64,000 nt of DNA from Algoriphagus antarcticus (GTDB lineage Bacteria; Bacteroidota; Bacteroidia; Cytophagales; Cyclobacteriaceae): contig NZ_MSSW01000002.1 in the NCBI RefSeq assembly GCF_002150685.1, forward strand, positions 62,001 through 126,000, given 5' to 3'. Position 1 is the first letter of the stretch. Each line of letters begins with the position of its first letter. Below are positions 17,203 to 25,792 of the stretch, piece after piece. The notes beneath the pieces were generated by a model. The model did not search any database. It saw only the letters and a program-made list of their open reading frames with translations, and had not been told where the DNA came from. Position numbers and translations under genes: made by a program.

Positions 17203-18381
17203 TTAATAATTTCCCCATTTGATATAAGTGTCCAGATCCTTGTCTCCTCTTCCTGACAGGTTGATCACGATCACATCGTCTTTTGAATATTCGATCAAAT
17301 TGAGCGCGTAGATCGCATGTGCAGTCTCAATGGCAGGAATGATCCCTTCCAATCGACTCAATTCTATACCAGATTTCATCGCATCTTCATCTTCTACGGC
17401 TACGAATTCGCCTCTGCCGATATCAAATAAGTGCGCATGAACAGGTCCGATGCCAGGGTAATCCAAACCCGCTGAAATTGAATGTGGCTCTACCACCTGT
17501 CCATCTTCAGTTTGCATTAAAATCGTTTTCGATCCGTGTAAGACTCCTGGAGTTCCTAGCACCGTCGTAGCTGCAGATTTTCCAGAAGAAATCCCCAAAC
17601 CTGCAGCCTCAGCCGCTACCAATCTCACTTCCGGTGTATTATAATAATGGTAAAAAGCTCCAGCTGCATTGGATCCTCCACCCACACAGGCGATGACGAT
17701 ATCTGGATTTTCTCTTCCTTCCTTTTCCTTTAGCTGCCATTTCATTTCCTCGGAAATCACGGACTGAAACCTCGCCACCATCTCAGGATATGGATGCGGC
17801 CCCACCACCGAACCGATGATGTAATGTGTATCCACTGGATCATTGATCCATGCACGCATAGCTTCATTTGTGGCATCCTTTAAGGTTTTTGAACCTGAAG
17901 TCGCAGGAACAACTTTAGCTCCCAAGATCTTCATTCGCTCCACATTGGGATGCTGACGGGCTATATCTACCTCACCCATATACACGGTGCAGTCCATTCC
18001 CATCAAGGCACAAACTGTCGCTGTGGCAACTCCATGCTGACCGGCTCCGGTTTCTGCTATAATTCGCTTTTTGCCAAGCTTTTTCGCTAGGATGATCTGA
18101 CCAATGGTATTGTTCACCTTGTGAGCTCCGGTATGACATAGATCTTCCCGTTTCAAATAAATTTTAGCTCCGTATTTCTCAGAAAGTCTGGAAGCAAAAT
18201 ATAAGGGTGTTGGACGACCAACGTAGTCTTTCAGCAAGCCTCTGAATTCATCCTGAAATTCCTTCGACGCCATAATTGACTCGTAATTATCCTTCAGTTC
18301 TTCGATATTGGGATGCAGCATTTCGGGGATATATGCCCCTCCAAATTTGCCGTAAAAGCCCTTTTCATCTACTTTGATCAT
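17203..18381 (-). CDS. trpB: tryptophan synthase beta subunit
   Basis: 392 aa. PLP enzyme joining indole and serine. The PLP lysine lies in [15 protein letters not shown] (about residue 88), the phosphate-binding loop is GGGSNAAG, and [13 protein letters not shown] and the TrpB1 LSGRGDKD ending are present. Ten bases downstream of trpF, in the order trpF-trpB-trpA. Confidence 0.96.
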   Translation of the reverse strand: MIKVDEKGFYGKFGGAYIPEMLHPNIEELKDNYESIMASKEFQDEFRGLLKDYVGRPTPLYFASRLSEKYGAKIYLKREDLCHTGAHKVNNTIGQIILAKKLGKKRIIAETGAGQHGVATATVCALMGMDCTVYMGEVDIARQHPNVERMKILGAKVVPATSGSKTLKDATNEAMRAWINDPVDTHYIIGSVVGPHPYPEMVARFQSVISEEMKWQLKEKEGRENPDIVIACVGGGSNAAGAFYHYYNTPEVRLVAAEAAGLGISSGKSAATTVLGTPGVLHGSKTILMQTEDGQVVEPHSISAGLDYPGIGPVHAHLFDIGRGEFVAVEDEDAMKSGIELSRLEGIIPAIETAHAIYALNLIEYSKDDVIVINLSGRGDKDLDTYIKWGNY

Positions 18382-18390
18382 TTCATTTTG

Positions 18391-19044
18391 TTAGTTATTG
18401 GCCGTTGGTCTTTTGTCATTACCAAGTAATCTATTCTTAAAACTCTTCAGTTTTTCAATATTCTTTAATCCCGGAGCATCTTCAAACTTTGAGTTCAAAT
18501 CCACTCCCACAAATTGTGGCATTCGTTCAGCAAGGATTAAAACCTCCTTCACGCTTTCCTCGTCCAAACCTCCACTCAGCAGAAATCCCTTTTCAAAAGG
18601 ATAGGTTTCCAGCATATTCCAATTGAATTTCCTTCCCGAACCACCATGACCTGCAGTTGCCGTATCAAAGAGGAAGTATTCAACCAAACCCAGATAATCT
18701 CGCAATGTTTCCCAGTCTATACTTTCTCCTACTGAAATGACTTTCCAAACCTTTTTGTTCGTTTTCAATTTCAACTCCCGCACATATCCAGGACTTTCAT
18801 CGCCATGGAGTTGAATGGCTGAAAGTTTGAATTCATCGATTTTGGATAAAACAAACTCAATTTTTTCATTCACAAAAACTCCAACTTTTGGTACTTCTGT
18901 CAACTGAATTGACGCTGCAGAATCAGATGAAACGTATCTTGGTGATTTGGAATAGAAAATCAAACCCATCCAATCAGGTTTAACTCCCTGAATCAGGTTT
19001 TGGATATTTTCTGGATCCCGCATCCCACACACTTTGATTTTCAT
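18391..19044 (-). CDS. trpF: phosphoribosylanthranilate isomerase
   Basis: 217 aa barrel enzyme. The N-terminus MKIKVCGMRDPENIQ carries the catalytic Cys (residue 6), followed by DWMGLIFYSKSPRYV, QLHGDESPGYV and the phosphate site LLSGGLDEESV / FVGVDLNSKFEDAPGLK. Catalyses the Amadori rearrangement of phosphoribosylanthranilate. 115 non-coding bases separate it from trpC upstream, so the reading order is trpC, trpF, trpB. Confidence 0.95.
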   Translation of the reverse strand: MKIKVCGMRDPENIQNLIQGVKPDWMGLIFYSKSPRYVSSDSAASIQLTEVPKVGVFVNEKIEFVLSKIDEFKLSAIQLHGDESPGYVRELKLKTNKKVWKVISVGESIDWETLRDYLGLVEYFLFDTATAGHGGSGRKFNWNMLETYPFEKGFLLSGGLDEESVKEVLILAERMPQFVGVDLNSKFEDAPGLKNIEKLKSFKNRLLGNDKRPTANN

Positions 19045-19159
19045 GTGTTTATAATTTGATTCTCATAGGGCACATAGCCTGTCCGGTACTCTTTTCGGGA
19101 GAATCTCGTATGGTAAATAATCATCTCTCCGTGTGACTTGTGAGTCATGCTCGATTTCA

Positions 19160-19978
19160 TCAGGCGTTTACTTCGTTCTCTTTTTTCAAAAGCTTCTTAT
19201 ACTCTTTGATGAAATTGTAGGCTGCTTGTTCCGGACGACTGGATTTCATGAAATTCTCTCCTATCAAGAACCCGTCGAATCCTGCTCTTTTCAAGGTGAT
19301 TAAAGTAGAAGGATCAGAAATTCCACTTTCAGAAATCTTCACAAAACCAGATGGGATTTTATCCACCAAGTCCATTGAAGTTTGCAAAGACACATCAAAA
19401 GTCTTCAAATTTCTATTGTTCACTCCTACCAAATCCAAGTCGTCACACAGGCTTCTTTCCAACTCTTCGCTATCGTGTACTTCCATTAACACTTCCAGTC
19501 CAAGGCTTTTTGAGAAAGCAGCCAACTCCATTAACCTCGTTGGCTCTAAAGTCGCTGCAATCAGCAGTATGCAATCAGCGCCGATAGATTTTGCTTCCAA
19601 TATCTGATATTCATCCACTATGAAATCCTTGCGAAGGATAGGACAAAAGTTAAACTTTCGGGCGTCCTTAAGATCAGCATTGCTTCCTCCAAAGAAATCC
19701 GTATCCGTCAAAATCGACAATGCTGATGCGCCAGCTTGCATGTATCCGATACTCACAGCTTCCACCGAAGCAACGCCTTTGATCAAACCTTTGGAAGGCG
19801 ACTTTCTCTTGAATTCAGAGATGATTCCGGATTTCTCAGGATCACACACGTACTTTTTCATGGAGACCACTGTTCCTTCGAAAAAGACACTTTTTTCCAA
19901 AAGTTTCACTGGCACCAAGCTGCTCCTTTCGGCTACCTCGAGGTGTTTATGAGCAATGATTTTATCTAAAATATTCAT
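19160..19978 (-). CDS. trpC: indole-3-glycerol-phosphate synthase
   Basis: 272 aa, monofunctional. Family signatures: IISEFKRKSPSKG (catalytic Lys), SILTDTDFFGGS, FCPILRKDFIVDEYQI (catalytic Lys), LMEVHDSEEL, VGVNNRNLKTF and VKISESGIS. Closes the indole ring from CdRP. Six bases after trpD. Confidence 0.96.
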   Translation of the reverse strand: MNILDKIIAHKHLEVAERSSLVPVKLLEKSVFFEGTVVSMKKYVCDPEKSGIISEFKRKSPSKGLIKGVASVEAVSIGYMQAGASALSILTDTDFFGGSNADLKDARKFNFCPILRKDFIVDEYQILEAKSIGADCILLIAATLEPTRLMELAAFSKSLGLEVLMEVHDSEELERSLCDDLDLVGVNNRNLKTFDVSLQTSMDLVDKIPSGFVKISESGISDPSTLITLKRAGFDGFLIGENFMKSSRPEQAAYNFIKEYKKLLKKENEVNA

Positions 19979-19984
19979 AAGATT

Positions 19985-20995
19985 TTATGCTAAAGAAACT
20001 GTTGTTTTTGGATTGACCAGTCCGTTAAAGACATGAAGCGCTTTTTGGCTCAATAATGCTTCTTCTGCTACGCTTACCGCCTCCACAAAAGATAGTCCTT
20101 CACGGGCGGTGACCAGTGCGGCCGCTGAATTGGCAATTACTACCGCATTTTGACTTTTGGTGCCCTTGCCCTTCAGGATATTTTCAAATATTCTGGCAGA
20201 TTCTTGGATGGACTCACCACCCTTAATAGAGGATGCAGTTAGTTTTGGCAAGCCAATATTTTCTGGGCTATAGACTTTTTCCCCATTATTTGAAATCATC
20301 TTAAAATCACCCGTAAGCGAAATCTCATCATAGCCATCCAAGGCGTGAAGAATAGAGAATCTTCCTTCCATATCCTGATAGAGATAGCCGTATAATCGTG
20401 CTAACTCTAGACTAAATACGCCTACCAATTGTTTTGTCGGAAAACTTGGATTCACCATTGGGCCAAGCATGTTGAAGAAGGTTTTTACCCCTAGGTCTTT
20501 TCTGATCGGACCGACATGCTTCATTGCTGGGTGAAAAAGTGGGGCATGCAAGAAGCAAATCCCAACTTCATCTAAGCTCCGACGGATTCTATCCAGATTA
20601 CTTGTAAATGCATAACCAAAGTATGCAAGCAGATTAGACGAACCACAGATGGAAGAAACACCGTTATTTCCATGTTTTGCCACATTTTGTCCAGCAGCTG
20701 CAACCACAAAGGAAGATAGGGTGGAAATATTAAAGGTGTCTTTGCCGTCTCCCCCAGTTCCGCAAAGATCCATCGCATCGTATTCGGAGATTTCCACCGG
20801 AATGCATCGCTCAAGCATGGCTTCACGGAATCCCGAAAGTTCCTCCACAGTGATACTCCGCATCATATACACCGTCATAAATGCGGCGATCTGGCTTGTA
20901 TTGTAATTTCCGGCTGTAATGTCTTTCAAAACCTCTTTCGCATCGGCTCGGGTAAGCGTCCGGTGCTCGATGAGATGATTCAAAATATCTTTCAT
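19985..20995 (-). CDS. trpD: anthranilate phosphoribosyltransferase
   Basis: 336 aa. Transfers phosphoribose from PRPP to anthranilate. The PRPP-binding motif is DLCGTGGDGKDTFNIST (about 79-95), followed by KHGNNGVSS and RKDLGVKTFFNMLGPMVNP. Separate from trpG, unlike the enterobacterial fusion; 30 bases lie between the two genes. Confidence 0.96.
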   Translation of the reverse strand: MKDILNHLIEHRTLTRADAKEVLKDITAGNYNTSQIAAFMTVYMMRSITVEELSGFREAMLERCIPVEISEYDAMDLCGTGGDGKDTFNISTLSSFVVAAAGQNVAKHGNNGVSSICGSSNLLAYFGYAFTSNLDRIRRSLDEVGICFLHAPLFHPAMKHVGPIRKDLGVKTFFNMLGPMVNPSFPTKQLVGVFSLELARLYGYLYQDMEGRFSILHALDGYDEISLTGDFKMISNNGEKVYSPENIGLPKLTASSIKGGESIQESARIFENILKGKGTKSQNAVVIANSAAALVTAREGLSFVEAVSVAEEALLSQKALHVFNGLVNPKTTVSLA

Positions 20996-21025
20996 AATTG
21001 GGGGTATTATTTGGTGGTTCTGTTC

Positions 21026-21592
21026 TTAATTCTCCATCCAGTTTTTGATTATTTGCACTCCGTTTTCGGTAAGAATGCTTTCGGGATGAAACTGTAAACC
21101 CCTGACATCAAACTTCTTATGTCTTACTGCCATAATTTGGTTGTCAGGCGTACGAGCGATCACTTCCAAGTCTGGTGAAAGGGTGTTTTCATCAACAACC
21201 CAAGAGTGATATCTACCAATACTAAAAGTATCGGGAACGTCCTTGAAAAGCAAGTCATCTTCCACTTTTACTGTAGAAGCCACGCCATGAAGAACCTCAG
21301 ACAAATTTATAAGTTCACCACCGAATGCTTCACCGATTGCCTGATGCCCTAAACACACGCCCAAAATTGATTTGGTCGCAGCGTACTTTGTCAAAAGCTC
21401 AGGCATAATTCCCGCATCTTCCGGAACTCCAGGCCCCGGCGATAGAATTATTTTATCGTATTGAGCTACGTCTTCCAAACTGATTTTGTCATTTCTAAAG
21501 ACTTCAAGCTGTCCTCCATAGCCCAACTGTCTGACAATATAGACCAGGTTGTAGGTGAAGGAATCGTAATTATCCAAGACGAGTATTTTCAT
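21026..21592 (-). CDS. trpG: anthranilate synthase component II (glutamine amidotransferase)
   Basis: 188 aa from MKILVLDNYDSFTYN at 21592; the frame is open to 21751, but the extra 53 codons come from the AT-rich repeat region and lack family character. Class I glutaminase: nucleophile in LGVCLGHQAIGEAFGG and the His/Glu pair in LQFHPESIL. Supplies ammonia to TrpE. Confidence 0.95.
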   Translation of the reverse strand: MKILVLDNYDSFTYNLVYIVRQLGYGGQLEVFRNDKISLEDVAQYDKIILSPGPGVPEDAGIMPELLTKYAATKSILGVCLGHQAIGEAFGGELINLSEVLHGVASTVKVEDDLLFKDVPDTFSIGRYHSWVVDENTLSPDLEVIARTPDNQIMAVRHKKFDVRGLQFHPESILTENGVQIIKNWMEN

Positions 21593-21934
21593 TTTTGTGA
21601 TCAATTGTAAAATTGAAAAATTAGAAGATTGGAAGATTCTGTAGAATTGAGCGCCTTCCTTTTTCTTGTTTTCAAATTCATTTAGGTATTTGATTAAGCC
21701 TTTTAATTCACTTAATATGTTTGCTCTTATATTTTTATAGCATGTTACCAAACTGGCAAATCTTCAAATCGCTCATATTTTGCCATAGTTTTTCATTTTA
21801 AAAATCTTGCAATTCTCCAATTATCCAGCTAAATATTCAAGTTGAATCGATGGATTTTTGCCAAACTTTCACATTTATAGATCGTTCTACTTTTGCCACA
21901 ATCTTCCAATTTTTCAATCCTAAAATCTTCCAAT
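21593..21934. repeat. AT-rich repeat region between trpE and trpG
   Basis: 342 bases within the operon, with several imperfect direct copies of AATCTTCCAATTT (near 21900-21937 in two adjacent copies) and inverted relatives (GAAGATTGGAAGATT near 21624). No protein-like frame apart from the unlikely N-terminal extension of trpG. No terminator-like hairpin with a T run is obvious, so read-through of the operon is possible. Confidence 0.5.
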
Positions 21935-23347
21935 TTAGATCTTCTCTGCCGCCCTCAACGCCACTCTGAGCGCCTCCAACTTATTAGCTACTTCTTGCAA
22001 TTCGGAAGGTATGGTTGATTTGGCAACCACACCAGCTCCTGCCTGGAATCGAAGTTGGTTGTTTTCGGAGACAAAAGACCTGATCAAAATCGCATGGTTG
22101 AAGTCTCCATTGAATCCCAAATAACCGATTGCTCCACCATAAAATGTTCTTGAAATATTCTCCAGCTCATCGATCAATTCCATCGCTCTATATTTTGGAG
22201 CCCCCGAAAGTGTTCCCGCAGGAAATGTGTCTGCTACAAGCTGAAGTGGATTGGTGTTTTCCGGTAATTCACCAGTCACTTTGGAAACCAAATGGATAAC
22301 ATGTGAATAATATTGAATCTCTTTGAACACTTCCACGGTAACCTTTTCGGAAGATCTACTCAAATCATTTCTAGCCAAATCTACCAGCATCACATGCTCT
22401 GAATTTTCTTTCGGATCATTATAAAGCTGGCGAGCCAGAACTGCATCCTCCTGATCGTTTCCAGTTCTTCGAAATGTCCCCGCTATCGGATAAATAGTGG
22501 CTTTTTTGTCTTTCACTACGATCTGAGCCTCTGGCGAGCTACCAAAAACCTTAAAGGAGCCATAATCGAAATAGAACAAATAAGGAGAAGGATTCACTGA
22601 ACGAAGCGCTCGATAAACGTTGAATTCATCTCCCTTGAAAGCCGTACTGAATCGGCGGGAAAGTACAATCTGGAACACATCACCTTTATAGCAATGCTCA
22701 CGGCCCTGATTCAAAATCTTTAAAAATTCCTCATCTGTGTAGTTTGATTCTTCTTCACCTATCCGCTGAAAGGAGTAGCTCGGAATATTCTTGTTATTAA
22801 GGATACGCTCGATCTCCTCCATCATTTCAGCATTTTCAGATCCGGCTACCCTATGCTCAAGCAGATGCAATTCATTCTTGTAGTGATCCACCACGATTAC
22901 ATTCTGATAGACCGAATACTGCATCATCGGCACCTCCGATGGCTGTGTGTTTTGAAGTTTGATGTCCTCAAAATAAGCGACAGTATCGTATTGAATATAT
23001 CCAAAAAGCCCATTGGAGCTGAATTTGAAATTATCCGGCGCTACATCAAACTTATTTCCAAATGCACGAAGACATTGCATCAGATTCTGGTCAGAACTCA
23101 CTTCATAGCTTTCCTTTTTTCCTGAAGGTAGCTTCTCTGTCACCTTACCCGCATTAAAGGAGAAAGTAGCCAAAGGATTAAAACAGATATACGAATAGCT
23201 GTTTTCATGCCCATGATAATCGGAACTCTCCAGTAGGATAGGATTTGCAAAACGATCCCTGATTTGTAAATAAATACTTACCGGCGTGATCGTATCTGCC
23301 AGTCGTTTTTGGTAAGTAGTCAGTATTGAAAATTTTACTTGAGTCAT
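21935..23347 (-). CDS. trpE: anthranilate synthase component I
   Basis: 470 aa. Makes anthranilate from chorismate and ammonia. The tryptophan feedback pocket motif LLES is present near residue 38 (PILLESSDYHGHE), suggesting the enzyme is also feedback-inhibited. The catalytic core includes VFQIVLSRRF, YLFYFDYGSFKVFGSSPE, PIAGTFRRT, DLARNDLSR, FPAGTLSGAPK and the C-terminal FQAGAGVVAKS. First structural gene of the operon; its start lies 19 bases after the attenuator-like hairpin. Confidence 0.96.
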   Translation of the reverse strand: MTQVKFSILTTYQKRLADTITPVSIYLQIRDRFANPILLESSDYHGHENSYSYICFNPLATFSFNAGKVTEKLPSGKKESYEVSSDQNLMQCLRAFGNKFDVAPDNFKFSSNGLFGYIQYDTVAYFEDIKLQNTQPSEVPMMQYSVYQNVIVVDHYKNELHLLEHRVAGSENAEMMEEIERILNNKNIPSYSFQRIGEEESNYTDEEFLKILNQGREHCYKGDVFQIVLSRRFSTAFKGDEFNVYRALRSVNPSPYLFYFDYGSFKVFGSSPEAQIVVKDKKATIYPIAGTFRRTGNDQEDAVLARQLYNDPKENSEHVMLVDLARNDLSRSSEKVTVEVFKEIQYYSHVIHLVSKVTGELPENTNPLQLVADTFPAGTLSGAPKYRAMELIDELENISRTFYGGAIGYLGFNGDFNHAILIRSFVSENNQLRFQAGAGVVAKSTIPSELQEVANKLEALRVALRAAEKI

Positions 23348-23366
23348 TCGTGGTTAATTTTTCATT

Positions 23367-23402
23367 AAAAAAGGCTTACTGGAAATCCAGTAAGCCTTTT
23401 TT
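23367..23402 (-). terminator. attenuator terminator before trpE
   Basis: Perfect 16-bp stem, including the flanking A/T pairs: arms 23367-23382 and 23387-23402, a four-base loop, and a T run on the minus strand (plus A run 23367-23372). It lies 36 bases past the trp leader-peptide stop and ends 19 bases before the trpE ATG, where it can only prevent operon transcription. Symmetric T/A runs make it potentially bidirectional, but no plus-strand gene ends here. Confidence 0.85.
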
Positions 23403-23438
23403 ACTATGTAGTAGCGCAAAATTAAATGCAGGGGCTTT

Positions 23439-23501
23439 CTAAACTTCCTTTTGGAAAGAGTAAGAATGCCACCACCAGTTTTTGTTTGCGATTGTTTTCA
23501 T
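23439..23501 (-). CDS. trpL: trp operon leader peptide
   Basis: A 20-codon open frame with three consecutive Trp codons at positions 9-11 (NWWWH) between ATG at 23501 and TAG at 23439-23441. Trp is a rare amino acid, so three adjacent codons in a tiny frame just before an intrinsic terminator and trpE are the hallmark of ribosome-mediated attenuation: low Trp-tRNA stalls the ribosome and should favour read-through. After the stop, AAAGCCCC (minus strand, 23438-23431) could pair five bases with GGCTT of the terminator; a stronger antiterminator is not evident. The predicted transcript start is only about 9 bases before the ATG. Confidence 0.85.
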   Translation of the reverse strand: MKTIANKNWWWHSYSFQKEV

Positions 23502-23512
23502 TAGATTGAGAG

Positions 23513-23542
23513 CAAATTTAGAAAGGGATTGCTAAGGACAAA
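23513..23542 (-). promoter_or_regulatory. trp operon promoter
   Basis: Bacteroidota-type boxes on the minus strand: -33 TTTG (plus CAAA, 23539-23542), 18-base spacer, -7 TAAATTTG (plus 23513-23520). Start expected near 23510, immediately upstream of trpL. Confidence 0.7.
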
Positions 23543-23678
23543 GCATCAATCCGTTTTTTTTATAAAAAAAATTGACTCTCTCTAAAATATACCTGGTGAA
23601 AATGTTGCTTGAGAACTAATTGACTGAAACTAACACCGCTTTAAACCGTTGATAAAAAGCAAATAAACTTAGCTCAAA

Positions 23679-24233
23679 ATGAATAATACCCTACTCGTTG
23701 TTACCTTATTCTTCATCAGCTTTAGTTCGGCAAGTGCCCAGTCTTCTGCAGAATGGAAAGCTCCCATGTACCAAGTCAACTTTGGTTCCGATAATGGGGA
23801 TGAAGCAAAAATGGAAATTGACAAAGGATATCGGTATGCAGATCTTGATTTTGACGGGCGAAAATTCCACTTGTTTTTTAATCTCGATATTAACAAAATA
23901 AAACAGGCGAGGATCGTCGAACCAAAATCCAACCTACAAATTGCCAGAGGAAAAGGAAGCTATTTCTGGGGGAATGCCCGGTTTGAATTTGTTGATGGTG
24001 AAGTGTACAAAGTCATAAAGAAAGGTAAGGCTAACGGCTATGAAATCATCGGTCCAAATGGAACCCTTTTCAAAGTGGAAAATCATGCCATAAGCCCTGT
24101 AAAACCTATAAATGAGAAAGATTTTCTAATTCAAGCTTTCTATGTATTTAAAAGGATCAAAATAACACAAAACAGTCCTTCGGACGTGACGATATTTTAC
24201 TCCAGCTATAATTCATTCGGTCCCAATGAGTAG
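23679..24233 (+). CDS. secreted protein of unknown function
   Basis: 184 aa. A signal peptide covers residues 1-20 (MNNTLLVV...SSASA|QSS). The rest has no recognised family signature: YRYADLDFDGRKFHLFFNLDINKIKQARIVEPKSNLQIARGKGS suggests a beta-rich domain, and the C-terminus (TIFYSSYNSFGPNE) is polar. No membrane anchor or lipobox. Spacing to the next gene is 25 bases, so the two are probably co-transcribed. Function unknown. Confidence 0.65.
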   Translation: MNNTLLVVTLFFISFSSASAQSSAEWKAPMYQVNFGSDNGDEAKMEIDKGYRYADLDFDGRKFHLFFNLDINKIKQARIVEPKSNLQIARGKGSYFWGNARFEFVDGEVYKVIKKGKANGYEIIGPNGTLFKVENHAISPVKPINEKDFLIQAFYVFKRIKITQNSPSDVTIFYSSYNSFGPNE

Positions 24234-24258
24234 TTTTGCTAATTACAAACAGTAACCT

Positions 24259-24489
24259 ATGGCTAAAACATTTCCACAGTATTTCAAGCGGATTTTTGAC
24301 GATTACCAGGTTTTGGTACAGGTAAATACTGACACGTTCACTGGAATAGAGCTGATCGTACATCCTGACGGGAGAATCGAAAAAACCGAAATGGAATTTG
24401 ACGAGGACATCTTTGATGATCTGGCAGAAGATGAATTCATCCAATGCAATGTGCTGGAATTCCAGATGCACTTGGCGAAAACACATTAA
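24259..24489 (+). CDS. small conserved hypothetical protein
   Basis: 76 aa, cytoplasmic, acidic in the second half (EMEFDEDIFDDLAEDEF). Starts 25 bases after the secreted protein and ends about 120 bases before the SRP RNA. No known motif. It reads as a genuine small gene (balanced composition, MAKTFPQYFKRIFDDY start). Confidence 0.65.
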   Translation: MAKTFPQYFKRIFDDYQVLVQVNTDTFTGIELIVHPDGRIEKTEMEFDEDIFDDLAEDEFIQCNVLEFQMHLAKTH

Positions 24490-24576
24490 TTTTAAATTTT
24501 ATATTTCAAATTTGAAATTAATGAACCTCATAATCAGGAGGAAATCCCGATTCAACCTGAAAATGGACAAGGAATA

Positions 24577-24606
24577 TTGTAAGGGAATATTTTCTCCTTA
24601 CTTTTG
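24577..24606 (+). promoter_or_regulatory. SRP RNA promoter
   Basis: -33 TTG at 24577-24579, a 19-base spacer and -7 TACTTTTG at 24599-24606 fit the Bacteroidota sigma-A consensus and place the RNA start at about 24609. Confidence 0.75.
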
Positions 24607-24608
24607 TC

Positions 24609-24697
24609 CCGGCGGCACGACCAGCTCCTGCTGAATCCCCCAGGTCCGGAAGGAAGCAAGGGTAGGTGGTTGAGCGGTGCGATGCCGCTTCTTTTTT
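24609..24697 (+). ncRNA. ffs: signal recognition particle RNA (4.5S, small bacterial type)
   Basis: The diagnostic apical loop CAGGTCCGGAAGGAAGCA lies at 24641-24658. Outer strands GCGGCA (24612-24617) and TGCCGC (24683-24688) close the hairpin, and the T run at 24691-24697 terminates it. The product binds Ffh and directs membrane proteins to the translocon. Confidence 0.92.
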
Positions 24698-24883
24698 GTG
24701 CTATTTTTTTCCCGGGCATCTCTAATCAGGTTCCAAATCTTGATTTATCTTCTAACTTTGTTTCCTACAATCAAATCCATTTGGAATCATCCTTTTGAAT
24801 GGCCTTAACCTTGTTTTTAAATTTAGGACGAGAAAAGCAAGGTCTGAGAAAAGCTGTTTCCAAACCTATTAAACAATTCAAAC

Positions 24884-25543
24884 ATGAAATTCTTTATTGA
24901 CACAGCCAATCTAGGTGAGATTCGCGAAGCTTTTGACCTAGGGGTTTTAGACGGCGTAACTACCAATCCTTCCTTGATGGCCAAAGAAGGCATCAGCGGA
25001 GACGCAAAAGTAAGAGCTCACTACAAAGCGATCTGCGATATCGTAGATGATAAAGTAAGTGCAGAAGTAATCTCTACAGATTACGAAGGAATGATCAGAG
25101 AAGGAAATGAGCTTGCGAAGATAGATGACAAAATCGTGGTAAAAATCCCGATGATCAAAGATGGCTTGAAAGCACTAAAATATTTTCAAAGTGAAGGCAT
25201 CCGTACCAACTGTACGCTGATTTTCTCCGCTGGCCAAGCCCTCTTGGCGGCAAAAGCCGGTGCATCTTATGTATCTCCATTTATCGGGAGATTAGATGAT
25301 ATTTCATTCGATGGAATGGAATTGATCGCCCAAATTGTACATATCTACGGTAATTACGGTTACGAGACAGAAGTGCTTGCGGCGTCAGTTAGACATAGCA
25401 TGCACCTGCTTAAATGTGCCGAGGTGGGCGCAGATGTAGTGACTTGTCCATTGAAAGTAATCACCAGCTTATTGAATCATCCCTTGACAGATTCTGGTTT
25501 GGCAACGTTTTTGGCAGATCATGCCAAGGCAGCCGGAAAATAA
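24884..25543 (+). CDS. fsa: fructose-6-phosphate aldolase / transaldolase-like protein
   Basis: 219 aa, short transaldolase-family (class I aldolase) barrel. [36 protein letters not shown] is the family N-terminus, the Schiff-base Lys lies in DKIVVKIPM (about residue 86), and PFIGRLDD follows. This length fits FSA or the small transaldolase (talC) type, which cleave or transfer dihydroxyacetone; the split between the two cannot be made by eye. A TAACTTTG box at 24753 could be its -7 element, though no matching -33 is visible. Confidence 0.9.
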   Translation: MKFFIDTANLGEIREAFDLGVLDGVTTNPSLMAKEGISGDAKVRAHYKAICDIVDDKVSAEVISTDYEGMIREGNELAKIDDKIVVKIPMIKDGLKALKYFQSEGIRTNCTLIFSAGQALLAAKAGASYVSPFIGRLDDISFDGMELIAQIVHIYGNYGYETEVLAASVRHSMHLLKCAEVGADVVTCPLKVITSLLNHPLTDSGLATFLADHAKAAGK

Positions 25544-25550
25544 CTAGTAA

Positions 25551-25575
25551 AAGGCCGGCTTTGTCGGTCTTTTTT
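25551..25575 (+). terminator. terminator after fsa
   Basis: AAAGGCCGGC and GTCGGTCTTT pair over ten positions (two G-U wobbles) around a TTT loop, followed by T's. Located just past the fsa stop codon. Confidence 0.65.
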
Positions 25576-25586
25576 TAATTTCCCTT

Positions 25587-25790
25587 ATGTATATCATCAA
25601 AGTAAAAGGCAAAGCAAAAATCCCTGATTACATTCAGATCAGAGATGAGAACTTTGTATTAGTGGCCTATTTCAGAGCAGATAGGCCATTAAAAAAAATG
25701 GAGAAATTTGGCCTAGAAGGAAAGGAAAAAGAACTGGAAACGTTAATTAAGGATCTTCCTTTTGGGAAATTGCAAAAATTAGAATTATAG
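25587..25790 (+). CDS. small conserved hypothetical protein
   Basis: 67 aa, basic. MYIIKVKGKAKIPDYIQIRDENFVLVAYFRADRPLKKMEKFGLEG reads as a small beta-rich domain, the C-terminus as a helix. It ends two bases before the FtsE-like gene, so the pair is an operon; no function can be assigned. Context suggests some link to cell-envelope or division ABC function, which is weak inference. Confidence 0.65.
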   Translation: MYIIKVKGKAKIPDYIQIRDENFVLVAYFRADRPLKKMEKFGLEGKEKELETLIKDLPFGKLQKLEL

Positions 25791-25792
25791 GA

